Source: Nemophila menziesii | Taxonomy: Eukaryota; Streptophyta; Magnoliopsida; Boraginales; Hydrophyllaceae | Length of the DNA: 64,000 nt | Direction of reading: 5' to 3' | NCBI GenBank assembly: GCA_029959085.1 | Contig: JARWIR010000011.1 | Coordinates: 6,945,840 to 7,009,839, forward strand | In this document: positions 10,566 through 22,330 of the stretch, in pieces | Numbering within the stretch: the first letter of the stretch is position 1 | Layout of the letters: each line of letters begins with the position of its first letter | Program-made: the position numbers and the translations under genes | The notes under the pieces: model-generated | Told to the model about the DNA's origin: nothing | Seen by the model: the letters and a program-made list of their open reading frames with translations, nothing else | The model's database searches: none

Positions 10566-10844
10566 GTGAGTTTCCAATATTTGATGTATCATTATTGTCT
10601 CCATGACCGAGTCTATCATATCATAATACAAGGTTCTTTAGATCTAGAAAACTTTTCTTGTGCACATGGTGAGTTTCAAGTGCTCGTATATATGTATGAT
10701 ACTACACCCAAGAAAGAGTATAAAACATTAATAATCCACAGTTATGGTGTTAATTTAAAAAAAAATTCAATAATATACATTGTTACGGACACAAGTTGTT
10801 TATACAAGATAATCATTTCATCATATGTCCTTGAAGTTCAGTAA
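10566..10844 (+). other. Unidentified 92-codon open frame, related to 27,796-28,017
   Basis: I do not recognise the product. The C-terminal half, HGEFQVLVYMYDTTPKKEYK, TLIIHSYGVNLKKNS, IYIVTDTSCLYKI, aligns with 27,823-27,970, which reads YGAFQLLLFMYDIIPKKEYE, TFIIHTPGV, SKIYSVTDISGLYKI. Conservative replacements in an otherwise decayed region suggest it once coded for protein. A shorter remnant of the end (DISRLYKILIEKT) is at 1,340-1,378. In segment II it is fused downstream of a copia pre-integrase motif, so it may be a captured host exon. Confidence 0.35.
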
Positions 10845-11490
10845 AATATTTTAATATTTATTTAAAAAATAATTTATCAATTATGTCAATTTTGTACCAT
10901 AAGATAAAATAATTTTAGGGTTTCAATTTTTTTTAATTAGATCGATTAGATAGCATACTATAGGCAAACAACCATTATATACTTTCATTATATTGATAAA
11001 ATTCATCGTTATCATTTGTGATGGTTTATATTTCGTGGCTTTTTAAATTTATAATATTCTTCACGATTCATCTTATGTGGTATATTTATTAGCAATTTTC
11101 ATATCGCTAATCAACTAAAGGATAGTTCCACCACGATCGCAACCTCACGTGTCTTTAGGAAATACGATATTATTCCCTCCAATGAATAGTTTTATCCAGA
11201 AAATAAAATAACGTGATGTTATAATATCGAATATAGTCACAATAATATTTATTTACATTTGAAAATTATTACAATTCTAATCAATTTTTGGAATGCATTG
11301 AGTAAATGACACTTGAATTATGATTTTTACATCAATAATTCCTTGTTATTTTTACTTATGAGACAAATAATATCATAATATTTCATAAATTTTTTATTTT
11401 TGATATAGCTACTTTAGGATTATACTCGTGATTTTAAACAAGGAAACAAATATTTGATTTACTTGGTAATTTTATATTTGTTCATTCGTA
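10845..11490. repeat. Segment end homologous to 37,640-38,330, with truncated LTR-like sequence
   Basis: From about 11,020 the sequence follows 37,640 onward (ATTCTTCACGATTCATCTTA landmark at 11,056). The last ~95 bp (11,395-11,490) match the start of the LTR-like sequence seen at 25,060 and 38,222. The match stops at the 34-bp direct repeat that follows. Confidence 0.6.
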
Positions 11491-11491
11491 A

Positions 11492-11602
11492 CCCGATAGG
11501 CTGCAATACCAAAAGAGTCAATTTATATAGGAAACACTACCCAACTATTTCCCATTTAATTCAAAAAGCCCGATAGGCTGCAATACCAAAAGAGTCAATT
11601 TA
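11492..11602. repeat. Direct repeat of 34 bp, two copies 77 bp apart
   Basis: The copies are at 11,492-11,525 and 11,569-11,602, starting CCCGATAGGCTGCAATACCA, identical by eye. They sit exactly where homology to the LTR-like sequence is lost. Confidence 0.85.
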
Positions 11603-12481
11603 AAATATTTCATAAAAAAAAACTTTGAAATACAGACACACTGTAACAATCCAGATAGTATTAAAATAATAGAAAATTAGCTTCCTCCAACACTTGACAT
11701 CCCACACCAAAAAAGCATCGAATAAAAAAATCTTGTAATAAATCTTGTATCGATTGTCAACTTCTTGTCCCTCTTCATTTATCATCTCCTTATCTCAACA
11801 CCACCTGCTCTACTTTCAGGGTTCCTGCATCATAGCCCCCCACCCTAGATAACATCTCTCACATATATATATACTGTATATGTAAAAGGATTCATAAGTC
11901 ATAAAATCTTTCTCATATATACATATACATATAAATATATATGTAAAAAGATTCTTGCAAAAACACTCTGTTTCTTGGAATTGTAAATTGGGAAACGGTA
12001 TAGCAAATCTAAACAAATGTTTAGTCGGAGATGCTGGAGAGATGTCTCGTCGGTGAAATAATATCTCGGTTTCGTTACTTATCATATTTTGATTGCTCGT
12101 ATTGCTTATATATATATATATAAATGTGTAAATATCAAATCACTAGTGACCTGTCGTATGATTCCCCATGTGTTTGATATATTGCCTTAGAGAAGTTTCT
12201 ATCCAACTTATAACTGTCGAAAAGATCTTAAGCATTATCTATATTAGTATCTAATTCACCCCCCTCTCCAGGACTTTCATAATTAGTTTCTATAAAACAT
12301 TCCATCTACACTTATAAATCATAATCACATGCATTCAATTGGACACTTACTCACCCTTTTGGTAATTGATAGTGTGATTATTTGCTTAGATTGATAGTAA
12401 TGATTTTACCCAATACAGAGTAATATCACTAGGATTATATTATCCTATAAGTAATGATTTACTTCAAACATCCTCAATAAC
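11603..12481. other. Unique sequence; no gene recognised
   Basis: Two short minus-strand open frames (11,600-11,785 and 11,816-12,085) have no recognisable motif; the second, starting MISNETEILFHRRDISPASP, has less biased composition and might be a stray exon. A short TA run lies at 12,107-12,122. Confidence 0.35.
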
Positions 12482-13252
12482 CTAAGTAATCAATCCTATA
12501 AGTGGCCTTGCACCATAAATCCAATTAAATACTTGTTCGCATATCAACTCTACAATCGCATCTGACACTTCCAAACTGATCCCAGATGACTTGATCATAT
12601 GCCTTTTCCGCATAATGCTACTTAGATTTCCTTTTTTATGAAGAAAGAAAACGACTTCATGTGCAATAATAATATTATCTTGAATGATCCTTACTTTAAC
12701 AAATGTTGACTGGGTGTGAGAGGTATGTTCTTCCATAAATGGTTGAAGTCGCAATGCAAGAATTTTTTTGATACTTTTGTAGCAAAAATTCGCAATAGCA
12801 ATAGGACAGAAATATGTAATTGGTTTCTGACAGTGACCTTTCGGCACCAGAGTAATAAGAGTATTGTTTATGTGACTGGAAGACATACTGGTTATAAATA
12901 AATCAAAAACTGTAAGACCGATATCAGATTTAAGGATAACCGAATACCCCTGATAAAACTTTCCAGGGAGACTTTTCGGCCCAGGGGTCTTGGATTTACT
13001 CATATTAATAACCCCATCATGAATTTCTTCGATAGTGTAATATTTAACAAGTAAATCATTCATATCTCGAGAGACATTGCACAGAGTGAGATCATCAACA
13101 TGATTGGGTGGGGTTATAGTTTTACATGAAAATAAATTATTGTAACAACTAGTGAAAAGATCTGAAAGATTAAGAATCTTTAAACGATTTCCCTTCCGCA
13201 TCTTTGAGGCGACAAATATGATTACAACTTCTTTTTTGAAAGGCAGTGACAT
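12482..13252 (-). pseudogene. LINE (L1-type) reverse transcriptase, N-terminal half
   Basis: This is the longest open frame in the window (256 codons). It contains, in order, KTPGPKSLPGKFYQ (family K-APGPDG-P--FY), NTLITLVPK, then FCPIAIANFCYKSIKKILALRL (family FRPI-L-N--YKI--K-LA-RL), QSTFVKVRIIQDNIIIAHEV (family Q-AF--GR-I-DNI-LAHE). After the HKKGN stretch a frameshift separates the palm motif, read as KAYDQVIWD in the next frame. The catalytic YADD region is missing. Sequence upstream to about 13,370 keeps a degraded W-x-x-L-G region of the endonuclease-RT linker. It is a 5'- and 3'-truncated relic on the strand opposite to the copia relics. Array 1 begins about 120 bp beyond it. Confidence 0.85.
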
Positions 13253-13578
13253 TTTTTTTAGTATTTATATCCCATTGTCAAATCCGAGTAACTTTTACCC
13301 AATCAGACCAACCTAACTCCTATTTGCTTTAGAGTCTGTTAAGCTCTTGGGTAATTTAAAGATAGAAAGAGTGTTTAGGCTTTAATATACTTGAATATTT
13401 AGGTTACTTTAATAACACATAATTCCTTCTATTTTAAAAAAAAATACAATTATTAATTATTCATTAAATCTAATTGAAAATTTATACACACTTTTGTATA
13501 AAACTAGTTGTTAATTACACTACATGTCATTTTATAATGTACAACCAACAAACAAATGTTATATAAAAATCCATGCAC

Positions 13579-13955
13579 GTTGATTTTGATGAAGGAAATT
13601 CTTTTAAAAGAAAGTGAAAAAATATAGAAGTTGAATATACCAAGTTCCATCAACTTGAAGAAGAAGTAAAACCTATTATATCATAACCTTAAATTTATTC
13701 TGACATTCAAACTATTAATGAGAAGAATGATGAAACTCCCAAAGAACTTCATAGAAGTAGGAACAATGTTAGAGGACTTTTGCTAAATTTAATACTTGGT
13801 GATCCAAGTAAAGGGCTAAGAACACATTCAACTCTTAATGATTTGTGTTCTCATTGTACTTTCTTGTCTAAATTCAGACCGAAGAATAACAAATAAGATC
13901 TACTTGATGATCATCTGGTAAATGCAATGCATGAAGAGTTTATAACGATTTTATA
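13579..13955 (+). pseudogene. Copia pre-RT fragment of the unit (shown for unit 1)
   Basis: A single frame runs through most of it: VDFDEGNSFKRK, YTKFHQLEEEVKPIIS, NDETPKELHRSRNNVRG, GDPSKGLRTHSTLNDLCSHC, TFLSKFRPKN, then LVNAMHEEF. This is the plant copia region between integrase and RT, ending in the start of the RT domain (AM-EE). There are stops after FKRK, after PIIS (two) and after KNNK. At AMHEEF the sequence jumps to the end of RT, deleting the RT core. All eleven complete units share that deletion. Confidence 0.8.
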
Positions 13956-13960
13956 AGGAT

Positions 13961-14179
13961 TTTGATACGAGTATGCATAGTAAATTCCAATTGCACATGA
14001 TTGGAGAAATTAACTTCTTCCTTAGACTAAAAATAAAGAAAATGGAAGATGGGATCTGTCTCAACCAAGCTAAATAAGCTAAAGATCTTTTTAAGAAGTT
14101 TGAACTTACTAATTCCAAGTGGGTTGGAATTCCCATAAGGAAACATCCACAACTCTTGATAAACAAGAATAAAAGGTAA
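13961..14179 (+). pseudogene. Copia RT C-terminus of the unit (shown for unit 1)
   Basis: The frame reads FDTSMHSKFQLHMIGEINFF, LRLKIKKMEDGICLNQAK, stop, AKDLFKKFELTNSKWVGIP. It corresponds to the copia RT end M-GELNFFLGLQI-Q--DGI-I-Q-KY---LLKKF. The stop replaces the Tyr of KY. The antisense strand is also open by chance. Equivalent fragments are at 16,044, 18,127, 20,209, 50,553, 52,636, 54,725, 56,797, 58,869, 60,941 and 63,012. Confidence 0.85.
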
Positions 14180-14473
14180 CGATGTTGATGAGAAGACGTA
14201 CTTAGCAGATTAATTAATTATTCTTTGGGGCAAGTAAAATATTAATTTGTTTTTTTGGATCATTGACCCTTAAAAAAATATGTACACCTTATAAATAAAA
14301 AATTTAATTAAAATTTTAATATTAAATTTTATTATATTATTTAAAACAACAAATTGTGTCTCAATATATAAATGTTATTTCTGAAATATCTTAATTAAAT
14401 AATAACATAAAAAAACTCAAAATATGAAATTGCATGTTTATATACGTAGCTAATGAATGATACATTTTTTAAG

Positions 14474-14493
14474 AGAGTCAAAATTTTGACTCT
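14474..14493. promoter_or_regulatory. Perfect 20-bp palindrome AGAGTCAAAATTTTGACTCT (one per unit)
   Basis: The palindrome carries two facing TTGAC cores, the W-box core recognised by plant WRKY factors. It is perfect over 20 bp in array 1; in array 2 the outer bases vary (GACTATTAA or GACTGTTAA), leaving a 16-bp perfect core. Whether any protein binds it is unknown. Confidence 0.45.
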
Positions 14494-14988
14494 TAAATAT
14501 AAATTGGGTGAATTCCCTAGAGGGTATTGTTGATCATCTTGGCAAATCCTTTCACAAGATCAAAAGAGCAAACTTTGTATGATAAGGTGTTGAGTAATAT
14601 TAGAACTGAACTAAAGAAAAAGATATATTGTGAATATATTTTTTGTATATCCAAAACTAGTATAGTATAATAGAAATATTTTAATATATATATAATTTTA
14701 AGAAGTAAAGAGTAGAATTGGAGACGTGGGTATTATATGTTCATTTAATAAATTTTTTTTATTGAATATATTTTTATAAAATAAAGATTTTAGTAGTACA
14801 TAATGTTATAAATATAATTTTATTGTTAATAGTTCCAAAAAAAATCTTTAACTAAAAGGAGAAAAGAAAAAAAGGATATGTGTATTATTGTTTTATTCTG
14901 GATGAAATGATTATATTATTTCAAGAGGAATTCTATACAAGACATAAGTGTGTATTGGTGAGTATTACATCAAAATAAAATAGAGCTT

Positions 14989-15177
14989 ATGAGTTGTGGT
15001 GTCTCAAGAAAACCTTATAAGAGTTATATAAAGGATGAGCTTACTTGCTATCATTATCATAAGAGGGGTCATATTAAACCTAAATTCCAAAAACTTTTCA
15101 AAATAAAGCTAATGAAAACATTAATGCAACATTGGTTGATGATAGCTCAAACCAAAGTGATGACAAAGAGCATGTAG
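14989..15177 (+). pseudogene. Copia gag zinc-knuckle fragment of the unit (shown for unit 1)
   Basis: The frame reads MSCGVSRKPYKSYIKDELTC, YHYHKRGHIKPKFQKLFK. The knuckle C-x2-C-x4-H-x4-C is recognisable, but the second Cys is Tyr (TAT) and the last Cys is Phe (TTC), so zinc binding is lost. After LFK a one-base change in an A-run shifts the frame away from the acidic gag end, which continues in another frame as NATLVDDSSNQSDD...ANYVSFMAT. Gag normally packages the element RNA; this piece cannot. Confidence 0.85.
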
Positions 15178-15456
15178 CCAACTATGTTTCTTTCATGGCA
15201 ACTTAAGAAGAAGAAGACGAGATAAAGTTCAAATCTAACTTATGTTTATCTTAAGATCAATTAGACGATGGTATTAAAAATCTTATGATTTTTTACGTGA
15301 TTACAAACACTCTCTTAAATGAAACAAAAAACAAAATATTTGAAAACTTTTTACAAATATTTTAGGAAACAATGTTGAGTTTGATGATAATAACTCTATC
15401 ATTTTTTATAACAATAAGTTTATCCACAATTCACATAAAAAACTTTAATTATGACA

Positions 15457-17539
15457 TTTAGGCTTTAATATACTTGAATATTTAGGTTACTTTAATAACA
15501 CATAATTCCTTCTATTTTAAAAAAAAAATACAATTATTAATTATTCATTAAATCTAATTGAAAATTTATCAAACTTTTGTATAAAACTAATTGTTAATTA
15601 CACTACATGTCATTTTATAATGTACAACCAACAAACAAATATTATATAAAAATCCATGCACGTCGATTTTGATGAAGGAAATTCTTTTAAAAGAAAGTGA
15701 AAAAATATAGAAGTTGAATATACCAAGTTCCATCAACTTGAAGAAGAAGTAAAACCTATTATATCATAACCTTAAATTTATTCTGACATTCAAACTATTA
15801 ATGAGAAGAATGATGAAACTCCCAAAGAACTTCATAGAAGTAGGAACAATGTTAGAGGACTTTTGCTAAATTTAATACTTGGTGATCCAAGTAAAGGGCT
15901 AAGAACACATTCAACTCTTAATGATTTGTGTTCTCATTGTACTTTCTTGTCTAAATTCAGACCGAAGAATAACAAATAAGATCTACTTGATGATCATCTG
16001 GTAAATGCAATGCATGAAGAGTTTATAACGATTTTATAAGGATTTTGATACGAGTATGCATAGTAAATTCCAATTGCACATGATTGGAGAATTTAACTTC
16101 TTCCTTAGACTAAAAATAAAGAAAATGGAAGATGGGATCTGTCTCAACCAAGCTAAATAAGCCAAAGATATTTTTAAGAAGTTTGAACTTACTAATTCCA
16201 AGTGGGTTGGAATTCCCATAAGGAAACATCCACAACTCTTGATAAACAAGAATAAAAGGTAACGATGTTGATGAGAAGACGTACTTAGCAGATTAATTAA
16301 TTATTCTTTGGGGCAAGTAAAATATTAATTTGTTTTTTTGGATCATTGACCCTTAAAAAAATATGTACACCTTATAAATAAAAAATTTAATTAAAATTTT
16401 AATATTAAATTTTATTATATTATTTAAAACAACAAATTGTGTCTTAATATATAAATGTTATTTCTGAAATATCTTAATTAAATAATAACATAAAAAAACT
16501 CAAAATATGAAATTGCATGTTTATATACGTAGCTAATGAATAATACATTTTTTAAGAGAGTCAAAATTTTGACTCTTAAATATAAATTGGGTGAATTCCC
16601 TAGAGGGTATTGTTGATCATCTTGGCAAATCCTTTCACAAGATCAAAAGAGCAAACTTTGTATGATAAGGTGTTGAGAAATATTAGAACTGAACTAAAGA
16701 AAAAGATATATTGTGAATATATTTTTTGTATTTCCAAAACTAGTTTAGTATAATAGAAATATTTTAATATATATATAATTTTAAGAAGTAAAGAGTAGAA
16801 TTGGAGACATGGGTATTATATGTTCATTTAATAAAATTTTTTTATTGAATATATTTTTATAAAATAAAGATTTTAGTAGTACATAATGTTATAAATATAA
16901 TTTTATTGTTAATAGTTCCAAAAAAAATCTTTAACTAAAAGGAGAAAAGAAAAAAAGGATATGTGTATTATTGTTTTATTCTGGGTGAAATGATTATATT
17001 ATTTCAAGAGGAATTCTATACAAGACATAAGTGTGTATTGGTGAGTATTACATCAAAATAAAATAGAGCTTATGAGTTGTGGTGTCTCAAGAAAACCTTA
17101 TAAGAGTTATATAAAGGATGAGCTTACTTGCTATCATTATCATAAGAGGGGTCATATTAAACCTAAATTCCAAAAACTTTTCAAAATAAAGCTAATGAAA
17201 ACATTAATGCAACATTGGTTGATGATAGCTCAAACCAAAGTGATGACAAAGAGCATGTAGCCAACTATGTTTCTTTCATGGCTACTTAAAAATAAGAAGA
17301 CGAGATAAAGTTCAAATCTAACTTATGTTTATCTTAAGATCAATTAGACGATGGTATTAAAAATCTTATGATTTTTTACGTGATTACAAACACTCTCTTA
17401 AATCAAACAAAAAACCAAATATTTGAAAACTTTTTACAAATATTTTAGGAAACAATGTTGAGTTTGATGATAATAACTCTATCATTTTTTATAACAATAA
17501 GTTTATCCACAATTCACATAAAAAACTTTAATTATGACA
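15457..17539 (+). repeat. Array 1, unit 2
   Basis: RT end at 16,044-16,262; gag fragment at 17,072-17,260. Distinguished by GATATTTTTAAG in the RT end and TGTATTTCC in the spacer. Confidence 0.93.
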
Positions 17540-19622
17540 TTTAGGCTTTAATATACTTGAATATTTAGGTTACTTTAATAACACATAATTCCTTCTATTT
17601 TAAAAAAAAAATACAATTATTTATTATTCATTAAATCTAATTGAAAATTTATCAAACTTTTGTATAAAACTAATTGTTAATTACACTACATGTCATTTTA
17701 TAATGTACAACCAACAAACAAATATTATATAAAAATCCATGCACGTTGATTTTGATGAAGGAAATTCTTTTAAAAGAAAGTGAAAAAATATAGAAGTTGA
17801 ATATACCAAGTTCCATCAACTTGAAGAAGAAGTAAAACCTATTATATCATAACCTTAAATTTATTCTGACATTCAAACTATTAATGAGAAGAATGATGAA
17901 ACTCCCAAAGAACTTCATAGAAGTAGGAACAATGTTAGAGGACTTTTGCTAAATTTAATACTTGGTGATCCAAGTAAAGGGCTAAGAACACATTCAACTC
18001 TTAATGATTTGTGTTCTCATTGTACTTTCTTGTCTAAATTCAGACCGAAGAATAACAAATAAGATCTACTTGATGATCATCTGGTAAATGCAATGCATGA
18101 AGAGTTTATAACGATTTTATAAGGATTTTGATACGAGTATGCATAGTAAATTCCAATTGCACATGATTGGAGAATTTAACTTCTTCCTTAGACTAAAAAT
18201 AAAGAAAATGGAAGATGGGATCTGTCTCAACCAAGCTAAATAAGCCAAAGATCTTTTTAAGAAGTTTGAACTTACTAATTCCAAGTGGGTTGGAATTCCC
18301 ATAAGGAAACATCCACAACTCTTGATAAACAAGAATAAAAGGTAACGATGTTGATGAGAAGACGTACTTAGCAGATTAATTAATTATTCTTTGGGGCAAG
18401 TAAAATATTAATTTGTTTTTTTGGATCATTGACCCTTAAAAAAATATGTACACCTTATAAATAAAAAATTTAATTAAAATTTTAATATTAAATTTTATTA
18501 TATTATTTAAAACAACAAATTGTGTCTTAATATATAAATGTTATTTCTGAAATATCTTAATTAAATAATAACATAAAAAAACTCAAAATATGAAATTGCA
18601 TGTTTATATACGTAGCTAATGAATAATACATTTTTTAAGAGAGTCAAAATTTTGACTCTTAAATATAAATTGGGTGAATTCCCTAGAGGGTATTGTTGAT
18701 CATCTTGGCAAATCCTTTCACAAGATCAAAAGAGCAAACTTTGTATGATAAGGTGTTGAGAAATATTAGAACTGAACTAAAGAAAAAGATATATTGTGAA
18801 TATATTTTTTGTATATCCAAAACTAGTTTAGTATAACAGAAATATTTTAATATATATATAATTTTAAGAAGTAAAGAGTAGAATTGGAGACATGGGTATT
18901 ATATGTTCATTTAATAAAATTTTTTTATTGAATATATTTTTATAAAATAAAGATTTTAGTAGTACATAATGTTATAAATATAATTTTATTGTTAATAGTT
19001 CCAAAAAAAATCTTTAACTAAAAGGAGAAAAGAAAAAAAGGATATGTGTATTATTGTTTTATTCTGGGTGAAATGATTATATTATTTCAAGAGGAATTCT
19101 ATACAAGACATAAGTGTGTATTGGTGAGTATTACATCAAAATAAAATAGAGCTTATGAGTTGTGGTGTCTCAAGAAAACCTTATAAGAGTTATATAAAGG
19201 ATGAGCTTACTTGCTATCATTATCATAAGAGGGGTCATATTAAACCTAAATTCCAAAAACTTTTCAAAATAAAGCTAATGAAAACATTAATGCAACATTG
19301 GTTGATGATAGCTCAAACCAAAGTGATGACAAAGAGCATGTAGCCAACTATGTTTCTTTCATGGCTACTTAAAAATAAGAAGACGAGATAAAGTTCAAAT
19401 CTAACTTATGTTTATCTTAAGATCAATTAGACGATGGTATTAAAAATCTTATGATTTTTTACGTGATTACAAACACTCTCTTAAATCAAACAAAAAACCA
19501 AATATTTGAAAACTTTTTACAAATATTTTAGGAAACAATGTTGAGTTTGATGATAATAACTCTATCATTTTTTATAACAATAAGTTTATCCACAATTCAC
19601 ATAAAAAACTTTAATTATGACA
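17540..19622 (+). repeat. Array 1, unit 3
   Basis: RT end at 18,127-18,345; gag fragment at 19,155-19,343, the same protein as units 1 and 2. It differs from unit 2 at only a handful of positions. Confidence 0.93.
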
Positions 19623-21704
19623 TTTAGGCTTTAATATACTTGAATATTTAGGTTACTTTAATAACACATAATTCCTTCTATTTAAAAAAAAAATACAATT
19701 ATTAATTATTCATTAAATCTAATTGAAAATTTATCAAACTTTTGTATAAAACTAATTGTTAATTACACTACATGTCATTTTATAATGTACAACCAACAAA
19801 CAAATATTATATAAAAATCCATGCACGTTGATTTTGATGAAGGAAATTCTTTTAAAAGAAAGTGAAAAAATATAGAAGTTGAATATACCAAGTTCCATCA
19901 ACTTGAAGAAGAAGTAAAACCTATTATATCATAACCTTAAATTTATTCTGACATTCAAACTATTAATGAGAAGAATGATGAAACTCCCAAAGAACTTCAT
20001 AGAAGTAGGAACAATGTTAGAGGACTTTTGCTAAATTTAATACTTGGTGATCCAAGTAAAGGGCTAAGAACACATTCAACTCTTAATGATTTGTGTTCTC
20101 ATTGTACTTTCTTGTCTAAATTCAGACCGAAGAATAACAAATAAGATCTACTTGATGATCATCTGGTAAATGCAATGCATGAAGAGTTTATAACGATTTT
20201 ATAAGGATTTTGATATGAGTATGCATAGTAAATTCCAATTGCACATGATTGGAGAATTTAACTTCTTCCTTAGACTAAAAATAAAGAAAATGGAAGATGG
20301 GATCTGTCTCAACCAAGCTAAATAAGCCAAAGATCATTTTAAGAAGTTTGAACTTACTAATTCCAAGTGGGTTGGAATTCCCATAAGGAAACATCCACAA
20401 CTCTTGATAAACAAGAATAAAAGGTAACGATGTTGATGAGAAGACGTACTTAGCAGATTAATTAATTATTCTTTGGGGCAAGTAAAATATTAATTTGTTT
20501 TTTGGATCATTGACCCTTAAAAAAATATGCACACCATATAAATAAAAAATTTAATTAAAATTTTAATATTAAATTTTATTATATTATTTAAAACAACAAA
20601 TTGTGTCTTAATATATAAATGTTATTTCTGAAATATCTTAATTAAATAATAACATAAAAAAACTCAAAATATGAAATTGCATGTTTATATAAGTAGCTAA
20701 TGAATGATACATTTTTTAAGAGAGTCAAAATTTTGACTCTTAAATATAAATTGGGTGAATTCCATAGAGGGTATTGTTGATCATCTTGGCAAATCCTTTC
20801 ACAAGATCAAAAGAGCAAACTTTGTATGATAAGGTGTTGAGAAATATTAGAACTGAACTAAAGAAAAAGATATATTGTGAATATATTTTTTGTATATCCA
20901 AAACTAGTTTAGTATAATAAAAATATTTTAATATATATATAATTTTAAGAAGTAAAGAGTAGAATTGGAGACGTGGGTATTATTTGTTCATTTAATAAAT
21001 TTTTTTTTATTGAATATATTTTTATAAAATAAAGATTTTAGTAGTACATAATGTTATAAATATAATTTTATTGTTAATAGTTCCCAAAAAAATCTTTAAC
21101 TAAAAGGAGAAAAGAAAAAAGGATATGTGTATTATTGTTTTATTCTGGGTGAAATGATTAAATTATTTCAAGAGGAATATTATACAAGACATAAGTGTGT
21201 ATTGGTTTGTATTACATCAAAATAAAATAGAGCTTATGAGTTGTTGTGTCTCAAGAAAACCTTATAAGAGTTATATAAAGGATGAGCTTACTTGCTATCA
21301 TTATCATAAGAGGGGTCATATTAAACCTAAATTCCAAAAACTTTTCAAAATAAAGCCAATGAAAAAATTAATGCAACATTGGTTGATGATACCTCAAACC
21401 AAAGTGATGACAAAGAGCATGTAGCCAACTATGTTTCTTTCATGGCTACTTAAAAAGAAGAAGACGAGATAAAGTTCAAATCTAACTTATGTTTATCTTA
21501 AGATCAATTAGACGATGGTATTAAAAATCTTATGATTTTTTACGTGATTACAAACAGCCTCTTAAATCAAACAAAAAACCAAATATTTGAAAACTTTTTA
21601 CAAATATTTTAAGAAACAATGTTGAGTTTGATGATAATAACTCTATCATTTTTTTATAACAATAAGTTTATCCACAATTCATATAAAAAACTTTAATTAT
21701 GACA
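19623..21704 (+). repeat. Array 1, unit 4
   Basis: RT end at 20,209-20,427; gag fragment at 21,236-21,424 with SCCVS for SCGVS and PMKKL for LMKTL. It is the most diverged unit of this array. A partial fifth copy (21,705-21,800) follows. Confidence 0.92.
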
Positions 21705-21800
21705 TTTAGGCTTTAATATACTTGAATATTTAGGTTACTTTAATAACACATAATTCCTTCTATTTAAAAAAAAAATACAATTATTAATTATTCATTAAAT

Positions 21801-22330
21801 ATATATGAGATTTTCATCAGCTACATCAATAGAATACTCGTGATATGATACAAGAGACAAATATATGATTCACTCAATAATTTTATATATGTTTTGTTCA
21901 GAACCCTTGATTAATTTAGTAGTACTTGAACATGTACTAAGACTTTCTTTTATGCAATTTAATAACAAATTATTATATTATCCAAATCGTAAAGATTTTA
22001 CATATTTACAATGAAGGTCACATGTTTGAAACATTTGTTCAGCAAATTTTACACATATTATCCCAAAAATTGTGCATTTTATAATTTTATTTAGGTTTGC
22101 AATTTACCTACCCCAAATGTTATGTCTTTTTGATAAATTAAACTCATTTTATAATTTAAATATATTCCAAATCTATTAACAAACTTCTGGTTCATATATT
22201 ACCTCTTGAATTATAAATAGGAACAAACTTCTTGTAAATAATGTGTATATCAACAAACTTTGGTTTTGTAAAAATTGTAAGCATATTTTCATCATCTAGT
22301 GTTTACAAATTTAGTAAAAAAAATCATACC
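21801..22330 (+). repeat. LTR/leader-like sequence, copy b
   Basis: This is the fullest uninterrupted copy of the LTR-like sequence together with 25,050-25,556. TATA box TATAAATAG at 22,212-22,220. It begins abruptly at the right edge of array 1. Confidence 0.55.

Larger units (their letters stand above)
13374..15456 (+). repeat. Array 1, unit 1
   Basis: Contains the pre-RT fragment (13,579-13,955), RT C-terminus (13,961-14,179), palindrome (14,474-14,493) and gag fragment (14,989-15,177). It is slightly more diverged than units 2 and 3, for example in the codon giving GEINFF instead of GEFNFF, and in ATGGCAACTTAAG instead of ATGGCTACTTAAA after gag. Confidence 0.93.
13374..21800 (+). repeat. 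Tandem array 1: four ~2,083-bp units plus a 96-bp stub
   Basis: The landmark TTTAGGCTTTAATATACTTG-type start recurs at 13,374, 15,457, 17,540, 19,623 and 21,705. Each unit carries, in order, a pre-RT copia fragment, the RT C-terminus, a ~780-bp spacer, a gag zinc-knuckle fragment and a ~200-bp tail. The RT core is deleted in every unit. Copies differ by a few scattered substitutions and indels. The left edge lies next to the LINE at 12,482-13,252; the right edge (about 21,800) switches to LTR-like sequence. Confidence 0.95.

Noticed and set aside
13951..14166. Minus-strand open frame starting MFIKSCGC, repeated in most units of both arrays
   Set aside because: It is antisense to the copia RT C-terminus, whose plus-strand motif is clear; its repetition only reflects the array.
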